From Kibdelosporangium persicum (GTDB lineage Bacteria; Actinomycetota; Actinomycetes; Mycobacteriales; Pseudonocardiaceae): a DNA stretch of 64,000 bases. A program made the position numbers and the translations under genes. Positions within the stretch are counted from its first letter, which is position 1. Every line of letters starts with the position of its first letter. The notes under the pieces are model-generated. The model did not search any database, was not told the DNA's origin, and saw only the letters and a list, made by a program, of their open reading frames with translations. Positions 46,996 through 58,913 of the stretch are shown here, piece by piece. Location of the stretch: contig NZ_JAAATY010000003.1 of the NCBI RefSeq assembly GCF_013280595.1, positions 186,001-250,000 of the forward strand. The letters are read 5' to 3'.

Positions 46996-47038
46996 AGGGG
47001 GAGCCTTCGCGTCAAAACCCGACATCGAAGGCTCCCCT
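46996..47038 (-). terminator. Terminator after the fucosidase gene
   Basis: GGGGAGCCTTCG and its complement CGAAGGCTCCCC pair across a 16-nt loop. The hairpin begins about 40 nt beyond the minus-strand stop at 47077. Confidence 0.75.
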
Positions 47039-47076
47039 GTCAGGCCAAAGTACCGATGGGGTCCGACAGGAATCGG

Positions 47077-50000
47077 TCAGCCGAAGGCTCGGGTGCGCCA
47101 AGCGGGGATTTCGGCCGCGGTCAGGGCGTCGGCGAAGATCGCCGCCCGGTCGACCGCGCCGGTCAACCGTTGGCCGCCGTTCTGGTCGACGGCGAACCGC
47201 AACTGGCGCGTGGCGCACCCGTTGATGCCGTCTTCCGGAACTGTGGCTCCACCAATCCGATTGCCGTCGACGTACACGTCGATCTGGCCGCTGTCGGTCA
47301 TGGTGATCACCAGGTCGACGTACCGTCCGGTCGGCACGGCCGCGTTGGTGGTCACGTTCTGGTTGGAACCGATGAACCGGATGTTGTTCGACGGTGTCAG
47401 GTCGATCAGGACGCCGTCAGTGCCCGGATCGCCGCTCGGCTGGAAGTCGAACAACCGCCGGTACGACCCGGAACCGTCGATTTTCACCTCGGCGGCGAAC
47501 GTCGCCTCGCGCAGGAAGCCGAGTGACGTGTCCGCCGTGCGCAGGAACGACCCGTTGAGCACCAAACCGGATCCGGTCGGCGCGGACGCGTCGTAAGTCG
47601 CGGTGCCGTCAATGGTCGCGTCCCGATTGAACGACGACTTGTCGTCAACGGCGTTCCCGGACACCGGATCCCACGCGACGATCGGTGCGTTCGCGGACGG
47701 GATCGCACATGGCGGCAGCGGATCGATCCGGACCAGCGTGACGCCGGACGCATGCACACCTCGTCCGTTCAGCACGGCGCGCAAACCTTGGTACTTCGCC
47801 GCGCTCGCGGACGGCGTGACAGTGAACGTGTACGTCCTCGTCTGTCCACGTCGGACCGACGGAACCCGCTGGCTCGTCGGTGCCGCGGTCCACCCTTCCG
47901 GCAGAGCCATGGTCAGCTCCGACGCCGGGACCGGCCCGCCATGTCCGGTGACCGACACCTTCGCGTCGAACGGTGTCCCCGCCACGACGCGTTCCGGCGC
48001 GTCCACCGCCACCGACACGTCTGCGACGGCCATGTAGGTGTTGCCCGCAGCGGCGTCGAACTGGATCTCTTCGCCAGCGCGCTGGTGCGGAACGTCGCGC
48101 CCGCTTTGGTTGTCGACGAGGCGATACCGGCTGGCGAACATCTCGCTGGCCACCTTCACCTGGCCCGCGTGCCCGGGCTTGAGCGTGATACGTGTTGGCA
48201 CGCCGCCAACCCAGTCGGTGTCGACTGTGACGTCCCCACGCGCCCGTAGCCCGCGTACGGAACCGCTGTCCCAGAAAGCCGGTGCGGCGGGCAGCACGTC
48301 GATGACGCCGCGGTGGCTCTGCAGCAGCATCTCCGCGACGCCTGCGGTCGCGCCGAAGTTGCCGTCGATCTGGAACGGCGGATGGGTGTCCCACAGGTTG
48401 TCCAGTGTGCTGCTCTTCAGCAACTCCTCCAGCATCAGATGCGAGTGGTCGCCGTCCAGCAGCCGTGCCCAGAAGTTGATCTTCCAGGCCTTGCTCCAGC
48501 CGGTGCCACCGTCCCCGCGCGCGGTCAGCGACTTCTCCGCCGCCGCGACCAGGTCCGGGTTCCGCTGAGGCGTGATCTGCCTGCCGGGGTGCAGCGCGAA
48601 CAGGTGCGACACGTGCCGGTGCGTGTTGCCCGGGTCGTCCCAGTCCTGCTTCCACTCCTGCAACTGTCCCCAGCTGCCGACACGCAGACCCGGGTCCAGC
48701 CGGTTCAGGACGTCGCTGGCTTGCTGGGAGAAAGTCAGGTCACCCAGTTTGCCCGCCGCTTCGGCGGTGTTGGTGAACAGATCCCACACGATCTGCTGCG
48801 ACATCGCCGCGCCCGCCGAGAACGGTCCATGCTCCGGCGAATAGCTCGGGGTCACGACCAGCTTGCCGTCCCGCGGGTCCGCGACCAGTTCGTCGATCCA
48901 GAATTCGGCGAGCGACTTCATCATCGGGTACGCGCGTTCGCGCAGGAACGTCTCGTCGCGCGTGAACAGGTAGTGCTCGTAGTAGTGCTGCGCGAGCCAT
49001 GCTCCCGCTTCCGGGAACCAGAACGCCGTCGCCCAGTCGTGCACGCCGGTGAAGCCGAACGGGTTGGTCTCGTTGTGCACGACCCAGCCGTCGTTGCCGA
49101 ACATCTCCTGCGCCGTTCTCCGCCCTGCCGGGACCATCGAGTCGACGTAGTCGAAGAACGGTTCGGTCGTCTCGGACAGGTTCGTGGTCTCCGCGGGCCA
49201 GTAGTTCATCTGCAGGTTGATGTTGACGTGGTAGTCCGCGCTCCAGGGCGGCGACGTCGAGTTGTTCCAGACACCTTGCAAGTTCGCCGGCAACGAACCG
49301 CCGCGCGAGGACGCGATCAACAGATACCGGCCGTACTGGAAGTGCAGCACTTCGAGCGCTTTGCGCGCTTCGGACGCCAACGCCGTTCCGCGGTACGCGC
49401 GCAGCAAGTCGTCGGTTGGCATGTCGGGCAGGTTCTGTCCAACGTCGAGCGACACGCGGTCGAAAAGCGCACGGTGGTCGCGAACGTGCGCGTCCCGCAA
49501 CGCGGTGAACGGTTTCGCGACAGCCGCGTTCACACGTTCGGTGACGACGTCGTGCGGGTCTGCCGACCGGTAGGTCGGGTGGACGTTCGAGTAGTTCGTG
49601 CCCGCCGCCAGAACGAGCGTGACGGCGTCGGCGCCGTTGACAGTCACCGAACCGTCAGCGTTGTCCGTTCGCGTGCCGCCTTCGTTGCGCACCTGAAGCT
49701 GCGACTCGAAGCGCATGCCGTTGTCGTTCAGATTGCCCGCGAACGTGATCCGTCCGTCCCGGGCGGCAAACGACCGCGACCGGTTGTCCGGCGCGGTGTA
49801 CGAGACCGTGAACGAAACGCGGCCCGGCTGACTGGCGCTGATGCGTCCCACCAGCACGTCGTCGGGGGCGGAGGCGAAGTACTCGCGGGTGAACGTCGCC
49901 CCGCCGGACGCGTAGGTGACTCCCGCGACGGCGGCGGCGATGTCGAGGCTGCGCCAGTAACCGGTGACGTCCGGCGGCGCCTGCGGCTGCGAGATCCGCA

Positions 50001-50430
50001 CGTCGCCGAACGTCTGGTAGGCGCCGAAGCCGATCTTGCCCTGGCCGAGCACACTGGCCACCCACTCGGGCGCCGCCTGCCCCTCGGCGGCGATCCGGTC
50101 CTGCACTTGTTCGATGGCGCCGGGGCGTGGCGAACGCCAGTTGCCGAAGTCGTAGCCGGGCGAACCGGGGCCGCCGGTCCACAAGGTCTTCTCGTTGAAC
50201 TGCAGCTGTTCGTTCTGGACGCCGCCGAAAACGCTCGCCCCCAGTGCGCCGTTGCCGATCGGCAGCGACTGTGATTCCCAGTCGGTCGCGGGTTCGTCGT
50301 ACCAGAGCTTCAACCCGGTGTCGCGCGGCGCCTGCTGCTCGCCGTAAGCGCCGGCGGCCGTGGTGAGTGTCGCCATGGATAACGCCATGACCACCGCTGC
50401 GACCGCGGCCGTTCCTCGTTGAACGCGCAT
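47077..50430 (-). CDS. Secreted GH95 alpha-L-fucosidase-like enzyme with a LamG domain
   Basis: 1117 residues with a signal peptide (about 1-30). The GH95 core begins with SLPIGNGALGASVFGG near residue 56 and FNEKTLWTGGPGSPG, and the (alpha/alpha)6 barrel holds HVNINLQMNYWPAE and PPFQIDGNFGATAG. A beta-sandwich of the NEW3 type follows (about 795-885), then a concanavalin/LamG-like domain (about 890-1115). GH95 enzymes cut alpha-1,2-fucose or, in some, alpha-galactose from glycans. I chose ATG 50430 because GAGGA lies 9 nt upstream; the ATG at 50439 leaves no room for it. Confidence 0.92.
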   Translation of the reverse strand: MRVQRGTAAVAAVVMALSMATLTTAAGAYGEQQAPRDTGLKLWYDEPATDWESQSLPIGNGALGASVFGGVQNEQLQFNEKTLWTGGPGSPGYDFGNWRSPRPGAIEQVQDRIAAEGQAAPEWVASVLGQGKIGFGAYQTFGDVRISQPQAPPDVTGYWRSLDIAAAVAGVTYASGGATFTREYFASAPDDVLVGRISASQPGRVSFTVSYTAPDNRSRSFAARDGRITFAGNLNDNGMRFESQLQVRNEGGTRTDNADGSVTVNGADAVTLVLAAGTNYSNVHPTYRSADPHDVVTERVNAAVAKPFTALRDAHVRDHRALFDRVSLDVGQNLPDMPTDDLLRAYRGTALASEARKALEVLHFQYGRYLLIASSRGGSLPANLQGVWNNSTSPPWSADYHVNINLQMNYWPAETTNLSETTEPFFDYVDSMVPAGRRTAQEMFGNDGWVVHNETNPFGFTGVHDWATAFWFPEAGAWLAQHYYEHYLFTRDETFLRERAYPMMKSLAEFWIDELVADPRDGKLVVTPSYSPEHGPFSAGAAMSQQIVWDLFTNTAEAAGKLGDLTFSQQASDVLNRLDPGLRVGSWGQLQEWKQDWDDPGNTHRHVSHLFALHPGRQITPQRNPDLVAAAEKSLTARGDGGTGWSKAWKINFWARLLDGDHSHLMLEELLKSSTLDNLWDTHPPFQIDGNFGATAGVAEMLLQSHRGVIDVLPAAPAFWDSGSVRGLRARGDVTVDTDWVGGVPTRITLKPGHAGQVKVASEMFASRYRLVDNQSGRDVPHQRAGEEIQFDAAAGNTYMAVADVSVAVDAPERVVAGTPFDAKVSVTGHGGPVPASELTMALPEGWTAAPTSQRVPSVRRGQTRTYTFTVTPSASAAKYQGLRAVLNGRGVHASGVTLVRIDPLPPCAIPSANAPIVAWDPVSGNAVDDKSSFNRDATIDGTATYDASAPTGSGLVLNGSFLRTADTSLGFLREATFAAEVKIDGSGSYRRLFDFQPSGDPGTDGVLIDLTPSNNIRFIGSNQNVTTNAAVPTGRYVDLVITMTDSGQIDVYVDGNRIGGATVPEDGINGCATRQLRFAVDQNGGQRLTGAVDRAAIFADALTAAEIPAWRTRAFG

Positions 50431-50486
50431 GCTCGTCATTCCTCGCTGTCATGACAGGACGACTAACGAGGCTAGAGATCCGATGT

Positions 50487-50499
50487 CTTGACCGTCAAG
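50487..50499. promoter_or_regulatory. Operator-like palindrome upstream of the fucosidase
   Basis: CTTGAC, C, GTCAAG is a perfect 13-bp palindrome 57 bp upstream of the fucosidase start. Position and form suit a sugar-responsive repressor. The regulator is not nearby. Confidence 0.45.
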
Positions 50500-50642
50500 G
50501 CGTGACGAGCAGACACAAACAGACAGAAACGCCCAAGATGCTCGGATGTCTGTCCCGCTGTGCGTAAAACGCGAGCTAACCGGGCGGGGAGGCGTTTCCT
50601 CCAGGCCACAGTGACATGGATGCGCTTCCGTGTCGGCGTGAG

Positions 50643-52867
<2,225 letters not shown>

Positions 52868-52878
<11 letters not shown>

Positions 52879-53491
52879 TGTGGCCCTGCCCCGACCCGGT
52901 TGCGGTCGCGATGTGAGGCACGGCAAGTCGCTCGACGTACTTGGCCAGCACGTCCACCTCCAGGTTCACCACGTCCCCCGGCTGCCGGAGCCCCAGCGTG
53001 GTCAGCGACAACGTGGTCGGGATCAGCGCGACGGAGAACCGGTCGCCCTCGACCGACGCCACCGTCAGCGACACCCCGTCGATCGCGATCGAGCCCTTCT
53101 CCACGACGTACTTGGCCAAGTCAGCGGGCAGTTCGAACGTGGTGCGCCCGTCCCCGGCACGGGAGACGAACACGCCGGTGCCGTCCACGTGCCCCTGAAC
53201 GATGTGGCCGCCGAGCCGGTCACCGAGCGCCATCGCGCGCTCGAGGTTGACCTGGTCGCCCGCGTGCGCCTTGGCGAGGCTGGAGCGCAGCAGCGTCTCG
53301 TGCACCACGTCGACGGTGAACGCGCCGCCGGACACGTCGACCACGGTCAGGCACACGCCGTTGACCGCGATGGAGTCGCCGTGTTTGGCGTCGGACGTCA
53401 CCAGCGGGCCCGCGACGGTCAGCCGCGCCGCGTCCGGCAACGGCTCGACGGCCACGATCTCGCCGCGCTCCTCGACGATCCCGGTGAACAT
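52868..53491 (-). CDS. ribE: Riboflavin synthase alpha chain
   Basis: 207 residues. Converts two lumazine molecules to riboflavin. Starts [12 protein letters not shown], as the family does, with two lumazine-binding repeats ([10 protein letters not shown], then [12 protein letters not shown]). It follows rpe by 2 nt. ribD, often between rpe and ribE in actinobacteria, is absent here. Confidence 0.97.
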
Positions 53492-53493
53492 GC

Positions 53494-54168
53494 TCAGGCT
53501 CCTCCCCTGGTCCGCGCCGCGCGGTCACGCAGCGCCGAGATGGCTTTCCCGGGATCGTCCGCGTTGTAGACGGCCGAACCGGCCACGAAGCAGTCGACTC
53601 CGGCGTCAGCTGCCAACTCGATCGTCTCGCTGTTGATTCCCCCGTCGATCTCGACCAGCAGGTTCAGGTGCCCGGTGTCGACCAGCCCGCGCGCCTGCCG
53701 GACCTTGTCGAGCACCTCCGGCATGAACGACTGGCCGCCGAACCCCGGCTCGACCGACATCACCAGCAGGGTGTCGTAGTGCTTGAGCACGTCGATCCAC
53801 GGCTCCAGCGGAGTGCCCGGTTTGATCGACAACCCGGCTTTGGCGCCTGCCGCCCTGAGGTCCTTGGCGAGCTTGACCGGGTCGCCCGCGGCCTCGGCGT
53901 GCACGGTGACGTTGTACGCGCCTGCCTCGGCGTACCCGATCGCCCAGCGGTCCGGGTCGTCGATCATCAGGTGACAGTCCATCGGGATGTCGGTCACCTT
54001 CAGCAACGCCTCGACCACCGGCAGTCCCAGGGTCAGGTTCGGGACGAAGTGCGCGTCCATCACGTCGACGTGCACCCAGTCCGCCCCCACGATCCGAGCC
54101 AGCTCGTCGGCCAGGCGGGCGAAGTCGGCGGACAGGATGCTGGGGGCGATCATGGGGCTTTCGGACAC
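53494..54168 (-). CDS. rpe: Ribulose-phosphate 3-epimerase
   Basis: 224 residues. Interconverts ribulose 5-phosphate and xylulose 5-phosphate. Motifs: [29 protein letters not shown] with a metal-binding His, [13 protein letters not shown], and VEIDGGIN. It leads directly into ribE, giving a plausible link between ribulose 5-phosphate supply and the RibB reaction that uses it. Confidence 0.97.
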   Translation of the reverse strand: MSESPMIAPSILSADFARLADELARIVGADWVHVDVMDAHFVPNLTLGLPVVEALLKVTDIPMDCHLMIDDPDRWAIGYAEAGAYNVTVHAEAAGDPVKLAKDLRAAGAKAGLSIKPGTPLEPWIDVLKHYDTLLVMSVEPGFGGQSFMPEVLDKVRQARGLVDTGHLNLLVEIDGGINSETIELAADAGVDCFVAGSAVYNADDPGKAISALRDRAARTRGGA

Positions 54169-54177
54169 ATCAGGAGT

Positions 54178-54696
54178 CTATGGTCGATCGGTTCCGGCGA
54201 CCGGAAGGGCATCCAGCACGTGCGTCCACGCGCGGTCAGGTGAGACCGGCGTCACCAGGGCACCCGCGCTCCGCAGCGTCGCCAGGTGACCGGGCCATGC
54301 CGGATGGCCTGCCTGCGCGTCGGACAGCTGCGGGCACACCGAGACATGCACGGAGGGATCTCCGAGCGCTTCGCAGAGCACGGTGAGCGCCTGGTTGTCG
54401 GCGATGCCCAGCGCCAATTTGGCCGTGGAGCCCGCGCTGGCCGGCGCGAACAGGAAAGTGCGCGGGTCCGGATGCGGACGCGGTTCGCCCGGCAACCGCG
54501 ATCGGCTGCGTACCGGCAGGTCGGTCAGCTGTGTGAGCCGCTCGAACTCGCCGGACGCCGTCAGCCATCGCTCCGCGGTCGGCGTGAGCGTGATCGCCAG
54601 CCGCCAGCCGCGCTCGACGGCCGGCCGGGCGATTTCGTCACACAACCGCCGGTCGACGCCGTAACACGCGGCGACGACCAAACCAAGGACAGCTAT
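54178..54696 (-). CDS. Flavoprotein-family protein (HFCD-like)
   Basis: About 172 residues. Flavin-binding Rossmann-like fold related to phosphopantothenoylcysteine decarboxylase: GLVVAACYGVDRRL at the N terminus, ITLTPTAERWL, FLFAPASAGSTAKLALGIADNQAL and HPAWPGHL. Homologues seem to start just before VLGLVV, but no ATG, GTG or TTG is at that place. The frame offers ATA at 54696-54694, overlapping the stop of the upstream gene (ATAG) with AGAAGGA 6 nt ahead, or a GTG at 54759 inside the upstream gene. The start is therefore uncertain. Confidence 0.75.
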   Translation of the reverse strand: MAVLGLVVAACYGVDRRLCDEIARPAVERGWRLAITLTPTAERWLTASGEFERLTQLTDLPVRSRSRLPGEPRPHPDPRTFLFAPASAGSTAKLALGIADNQALTVLCEALGDPSVHVSVCPQLSDAQAGHPAWPGHLATLRSAGALVTPVSPDRAWTHVLDALPVAGTDRP

Positions 54697-55070
54697 GACT
54701 CGTCCTTCTGCTCTCGTTGCCGAGCCGCCTTGCGCTGCTGCTCCGCACGTTCCCGGCACTTGCGCAGAAACTCCTCGTCGTCGTCAGGGTTCACCGCCAC
54801 GTGCCGGCCCGGCCGGTCGTACTCGGGGAACCGGCTGGGTGGCGCCTGCCGGTAACCACCGCCAGCGCCGCCGAAGCCGGCGCGCTCAGGGCGCCCGGCG
54901 ACCAGCCACAGGATGGAGCCGATCAACGGCAGCAGCAACACGATGAACAACCAGCCCATCTTGGGCACGTTGCGGGTGGTCCCGTCGACGGTGGTGATCA
55001 CGTCGACCAAACAGAAGATCCAGAGGCCCATCACGATGATGCTGAACAGGCCACCAGCGAATAACGGCAT
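54693..55070 (-). CDS. PLDc_N-type small membrane protein
   Basis: 125 residues. Two transmembrane helices (about 4-24 and 42-61) with PKMGWLFIVLLLPLIGSILWLV, the signature of the phospholipase D nuclease N-terminal (PLDc_N) domain. There is no catalytic HKD part. A cytoplasmic tail rich in charged residues follows (DDDEEFLRKCRERAEQQRKAARQ, given here only in outline as a basic coiled segment). ATG 55070 has GGAGAG upstream. Function unknown. Confidence 0.85.
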   Translation of the reverse strand: MPLFAGGLFSIIVMGLWIFCLVDVITTVDGTTRNVPKMGWLFIVLLLPLIGSILWLVAGRPERAGFGGAGGGYRQAPPSRFPEYDRPGRHVAVNPDDDEEFLRKCRERAEQQRKAARQREQKDES

Positions 55071-55210
55071 GGGTGTCTCTCCGCCCCAGAAGACAGGTCC
55101 GTGTGAAGGGCGGCCAGTGTCCCAGGCCTGCCCGGCCGGGCGGTTCCCCGGGTCCGGATACCGCCCGAAATCACCGGACAACGCCGCCGTCAGGCGATTG
55201 AATGCCGTGC

Positions 55211-55624
55211 ATGACGACACGACGCACCGCCATCGCCGGCATGGTCACCGCCCTGATGCTCGGTCTGACCGCCGCCGGAACCGCCGCGCCGGCCACCGTC
55301 GAGCAGACACCTGGGGAGCCCTACAAACGCACCGAGTTGTACTTCGGCGGCAGCAGGCCGGACGGTTCGCCGATCACCCCGGCCGACTTCGAGGTGTTCC
55401 TGGACAAGGAGGTCACGCCCGCGTTCCCGGACGGGCTGACCTGGCTCGAGGCGCACGGTCAGTGGATGGGCGGCAAAGAGGACTCGTACGTACTGATCCT
55501 GCTGTATCCGTACGACAAGCGGGAAGCCAACCGCGAGATCGAGGAGATCCGCACCGACTACAAGACCCAGTTCCAGCAGCAGTCCGTGCTGCGCGCCGAC
55601 AGCGTCGAGCGGGTCTCGTTCTGA
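55211..55624 (+). CDS. Secreted DUF3574 protein
   Basis: 137 residues from ATG 55211. A signal peptide (1-26) precedes a single small domain with YKRTELYFGGSRPDG, FLDKEVTPAFPDGLTW, and GQWMGGKEDSYVLILLYP, which I recognise as DUF3574. Biochemical role unknown. Converges on rsmB with a strong shared terminator. Confidence 0.8.
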   Translation: MTTRRTAIAGMVTALMLGLTAAGTAAPATVEQTPGEPYKRTELYFGGSRPDGSPITPADFEVFLDKEVTPAFPDGLTWLEAHGQWMGGKEDSYVLILLYPYDKREANREIEEIRTDYKTQFQQQSVLRADSVERVSF

Positions 55625-55638
55625 CGCACTGACCTGCC

Positions 55639-55678
55639 CGCGCTGATTGCTGCGAGGCTTCTCGGAGCAATCAGCGCG
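55639..55678. terminator. Bidirectional terminator between the DUF3574 gene and rsmB
   Basis: Perfect 13-bp stem: CGCGCTGATTGCT at 55639-55651 pairs with AGCAATCAGCGCG at 55666-55678 across a 14-nt loop. It sits midway between two convergent stops. Confidence 0.8.
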
Positions 55679-55690
55679 ATCGCGTCACGC

Positions 55691-57109
55691 CTAAATCTTC
55701 CGGATCATCGCGCAGTACATCGCGTCCGTGCCGTGCAGATGGGGCCAGAGCTGCACGTCGGGGCCGCCGCCGAGATCGGGCACGCCGGGGAAGAACTCGC
55801 GCGCGTCCAATTGCTCCGCCTTGGTCCGGCGCACCACGTCGCCCACGACACCGACGGTCTCGGACAAGTGCGGTGAGCACACGACGTACGCGACCACCCC
55901 GCCGACCCGGACCAGGTCCATCGCGGAAAGCAGCAGTTCGCGCTGGAGCTTGGTCAGATCGCCGACGTCCGACTGCTGGCGCCGCCAGCGCGCCTCCGGC
56001 CTGCGCCGCAACGCACCGAGGCCGGTGCACGGAGCGTCCACGAGCACTCGGTCGAAACTGCCCGGTTCGAAACCGGTGTCCCGGCCGTCGGTCACGTGCA
56101 CGGTGACCGGCTGCCCCTCGGTGGCGTTCTCGATGAGCCGCGCCCGGTGCGGGGCCTTCTCGACCGCGTCGACGGTCGCGCCACTCAACCCGGCCAACGC
56201 ACCGAGCAGCGCGGCCTTACCGCCCGGGCCCGCGCACAGGTCCAGCCACCGTTCGTCGGATCCGGTCAACGCCGGCCGTGTCAAAGCGACCGCGCACAAC
56301 TGGCTGCCTTCGTCCTGCACCCCGGCGAAGCGTTCCCGGACGGGCTCCATGTCGGACGGATCACCCGCCCCCGCCTCCAGCCGAACGCCGTACGGCGAAT
56401 AAGGCGCCACGTCGCCGCCGGTGATCGCGGCAAGCTCTTCCGCGGTGATCTCGCCCGGCCGGGCGACCAGGTGCACGGCCGGCCGGTCGTCGTCGGCTTC
56501 CAACGCGGCCTTCAGGCTCTCGCCCTTGTCGCCGAGCGAGTCCGCGAACGCGCGCGCGATCCAGCGCGGGTGGGCGGTCGCCGTCGCCAAGTACCCGATC
56601 GGGTCTTCCTCACGGGCGGGCGCCAGCTTGGCCACCCAGTCGTCCTCGGTGTGCTCGCCGACCTTGCGCAGCACCGCGTTGGCGAACCCGGCCAGCCGGG
56701 ACCCGACGTCGAACCGCGCCAGATCCACAGTGGACGACACAGCGGCGTGCGCGGGAATCCTGGTCCGCAACAGCTGGTAGGCACCCAGCCGCAGGACGTC
56801 GAGCAACTGCTTGTCCACTTGGGACAGCGGCCGGTCCGAGCACGCCGCGATCACCTGGTCCAGCCAGCCCATCGCCCGGCATGTCCCGTACGCCAGTTCC
56901 GTGGCCAACGCCGCGTCACGACCGGTGATCCGCCGTTCCCGGAGCAGTCCAGGCAACACGAGGTTGGCGTACGCGTCACGGTCGCGCACTGCGCGCAACG
57001 TGTCCAACGCCGCGCGACGAGCCTGGTCGTCCATCGGTGGCCGAGGAGCGGACGGCTCGCGGCGCCGTGGTGGGTGCGCCCGCCGTGGCCGGGACGGTCG
57101 GTGCGTCAA
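55691..57109 (-). CDS. rsmB: 16S rRNA (cytosine-5)-methyltransferase RsmB
   Basis: 472 residues. An N-terminal NusB-like domain (about 28-165) joins an SAM-dependent methyltransferase with [31 protein letters not shown] and [10 protein letters not shown] containing the two catalytic Cys. The first 25 residues are basic and low in complexity, as in other actinobacterial members. The start is a TTG at 57109 that overlaps the fmt stop (TTGA); the Met at residue 26 is an alternative. Third gene of def-fmt-rsmB. Confidence 0.95.
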   Translation of the reverse strand: MTHRPSRPRRAHPPRRREPSAPRPPMDDQARRAALDTLRAVRDRDAYANLVLPGLLRERRITGRDAALATELAYGTCRAMGWLDQVIAACSDRPLSQVDKQLLDVLRLGAYQLLRTRIPAHAAVSSTVDLARFDVGSRLAGFANAVLRKVGEHTEDDWVAKLAPAREEDPIGYLATATAHPRWIARAFADSLGDKGESLKAALEADDDRPAVHLVARPGEITAEELAAITGGDVAPYSPYGVRLEAGAGDPSDMEPVRERFAGVQDEGSQLCAVALTRPALTGSDERWLDLCAGPGGKAALLGALAGLSGATVDAVEKAPHRARLIENATEGQPVTVHVTDGRDTGFEPGSFDRVLVDAPCTGLGALRRRPEARWRRQQSDVGDLTKLQRELLLSAMDLVRVGGVVAYVVCSPHLSETVGVVGDVVRRTKAEQLDAREFFPGVPDLGGGPDVQLWPHLHGTDAMYCAMIRKI

Positions 57110-58035
57110 GACAATCGTTCTCCTTGCTCGACCCGGGCGCCGCGCGCCCAGTCGGTCGCAGCCATCTTCTTCTTGCCCGGCGCCTGGACATCGCCCAGCC
57201 GCACGGGTTGCGTCGCGGTGCCGACGAGCACACGTTTGCGTTCCACTTTGACCTCACCGGGCGGCAGCGCCTCGGCGGCAGCGACCGTCACCGGCCCCAG
57301 TTTGAGCCGCTCACCCCGGAACTGCGCCCACGCGCCCGGATCCGGCGTGACCGCGCGGACCAGCCGGTCCACCGCGATCGCCGGCTGGGTGAGGTCGACG
57401 TGCGCGTCCTCCACAGTGATCTTGGAGGCGTAGCTGACGCCGTCGGCCTCCTGCTGCTCCACCGCGCGGATCGTGCCGTCCTCAATACCGTCCAACGTGG
57501 ACACCATCAGGTCGGCGCCCGCGACCGCCAGCCGGTCCAGCAGCACTCCGGCGGTGTCGTGCGGGCGGATCGGCTCGGTCAGCACACCGAAGACCGGCCC
57601 GGCGTCCAACTCTTTGACGATCCGGAACGTGCTGGCGCCGGTGATCTCGTCACCGGCCCTGATCGCAGCCTGGACCGGCGCCGCACCCCGCCATGCGGGC
57701 AACAACGAAAAGTGCAGATTCACCCAGCCGTGTACCGGGATGTCGAGCGCCACCTGAGGCAGCAAGGCCCCGTAGGCGACAACCGGGCAGCAATCCGGAG
57801 CGATCTCGGTCAACCGCTCCAGAAATTCCGGCTCTTTGACACGCTGCGGCATGAGCACCTCGATGCCGTGCTCGTCGGCCAACGCGCCGACAGGCGACCG
57901 CACGACGTGACGACCGCGGCCCGCGGGCGCGTCCGGCCTGGTCACCACCGCGACGACCTCGTGGCGTGGTGAGTCGATCAGCGCCTGCAGAGTGGGGACC
58001 GCGGGCTCCGGCGTCCCGGCGAAGACCAGCCGCAT
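57106..58035 (-). CDS. fmt: Methionyl-tRNA formyltransferase
   Basis: 309 residues, standard length. Formylates initiator Met-tRNA. Starts [16 protein letters not shown], with the formyl-binding motif [20 protein letters not shown] and the Asp in GITG-like GDEITGAS. The C-terminal tRNA-binding domain follows. ATG 58035 is 4 nt after the def stop. Confidence 0.97.
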   Translation of the reverse strand: MRLVFAGTPEPAVPTLQALIDSPRHEVVAVVTRPDAPAGRGRHVVRSPVGALADEHGIEVLMPQRVKEPEFLERLTEIAPDCCPVVAYGALLPQVALDIPVHGWVNLHFSLLPAWRGAAPVQAAIRAGDEITGASTFRIVKELDAGPVFGVLTEPIRPHDTAGVLLDRLAVAGADLMVSTLDGIEDGTIRAVEQQEADGVSYASKITVEDAHVDLTQPAIAVDRLVRAVTPDPGAWAQFRGERLKLGPVTVAAAEALPPGEVKVERKRVLVGTATQPVRLGDVQAPGKKKMAATDWARGARVEQGERLS

Positions 58036-58039
58036 GGTT

Positions 58040-58585
58040 CTAGAAGCCTCCGAACAGCGCGTGCGGATCCTGCTTGATCGCCGGCATCGCGCCGGTGAAC
58101 CACGACGCCTGGCGGATCTCCCGCATTGCCTGCTTGCGGGTCTCCTGGTCGAGCCGGTCGAGGAACAGCACGCCGTCGAGGTGGTCGGTCTCGTGCTGGA
58201 TGCAGCGCGCCAGCAGGTCGGTGCCTTCGATCTCGATCGGTTCGCCGTACATGTTCCACCCGGTCGCGACGATGTTGCGCATCCGCCGCGTCTCCCAGGT
58301 GAAACCCGGGATGGACAGACAACCCTCGTCGCCGTCCTGACACTCGTCGTCGATCGCGTTCCACGTCGGGTTGACCATGTGCCCGGCGAACCCGTCACAG
58401 TGATACGTGAACACCCGCAGGCCCACACCCAGCTGAGGGGCAGCGAGCCCGGCACCGCCCTGTGACTCCATGGTGTCCCACAGGTCCTGGACGAGCGTGC
58501 GGAGCTCCTTGTCGAACTCGACGACCTCGTCCGCGCGCGTGCGCAGCACCGGATCGCCGAAAAGCCTGATCGGTTGGATGGTCAC
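58040..58585 (-). CDS. def: Peptide deformylase
   Basis: 181 residues. Removes the formyl group from new proteins; metal enzyme. The three motifs are intact: GGAGLAAPQ near residue 43, EGCLS near 91, and QHETDHLDG near 130. Coupled to fmt, the pair that adds and removes the same group. Confidence 0.97.
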   Translation of the reverse strand: MTIQPIRLFGDPVLRTRADEVVEFDKELRTLVQDLWDTMESQGGAGLAAPQLGVGLRVFTYHCDGFAGHMVNPTWNAIDDECQDGDEGCLSIPGFTWETRRMRNIVATGWNMYGEPIEIEGTDLLARCIQHETDHLDGVLFLDRLDQETRKQAMREIRQASWFTGAMPAIKQDPHALFGGF

Positions 58586-58596
58586 GACGGTCGATT

Positions 58597-58913
58597 CTAC
58601 GGACCGTCAGAGAACGGTTTCACAGGCGACCAGCGCGGCAACGCGGCGTTCAACGACCTACCGACCGGTTGGGTGGTGCATGGCGCCCCGCCTCTCGACG
58701 TGATGTCGCGGATCTTGCCCAGGCAGCGCGACCGCTTGCCGACGTGCATGAAGATCGCCGACGCGGTCCAGCTTGATGTTTCGTCTGTGACGTTCTCGGC
58801 CATGACGCCGCCCATCGACACAGTGCCGATAGCCGCCTCCTCCGCACCGGCCACGTTGAGGTTCCCGAACTGGATGTCGCGGAAGGCGCCGCACGTTTCC
58901 GGACCATCAACGT
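58597..58913 (-). pseudogene. Remnant resembling the C-terminal part of a GH28 polygalacturonase
   Basis: An open frame of about 105 codons between the thiolase stop and def reads FRDIQFGNLNVAG, then AIFMHVGKRSRCLGKIRDI. That resembles the beta-helix of GH28 enzymes, where parts read FRNI-F-NL and FIKLGNRGRGPG-IRNI. Catalytic motifs and a start are missing and there is no ribosome site, so it looks like a decayed end. The match is by eye and weak. Confidence 0.35.

Larger units (their letters stand above)
46662..47076. other. 415 bp non-coding stretch between a hydrolase and the fucosidase end
   Basis: Contains two DnaA-box-like words (46689-46716), about three imperfect 18-bp copies of a CGCAGGCCACACCCGAAC-type unit around 46790-46840, and the fucosidase terminator hairpin at its right end. 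No gene can be supported. Confidence 0.55.

Noticed and set aside
53480-55220. FMN riboswitch ahead of ribE or rpe
   Set aside because: The gaps are 2 and 9 nt, and none of the conserved FMN-aptamer pieces could be found upstream.
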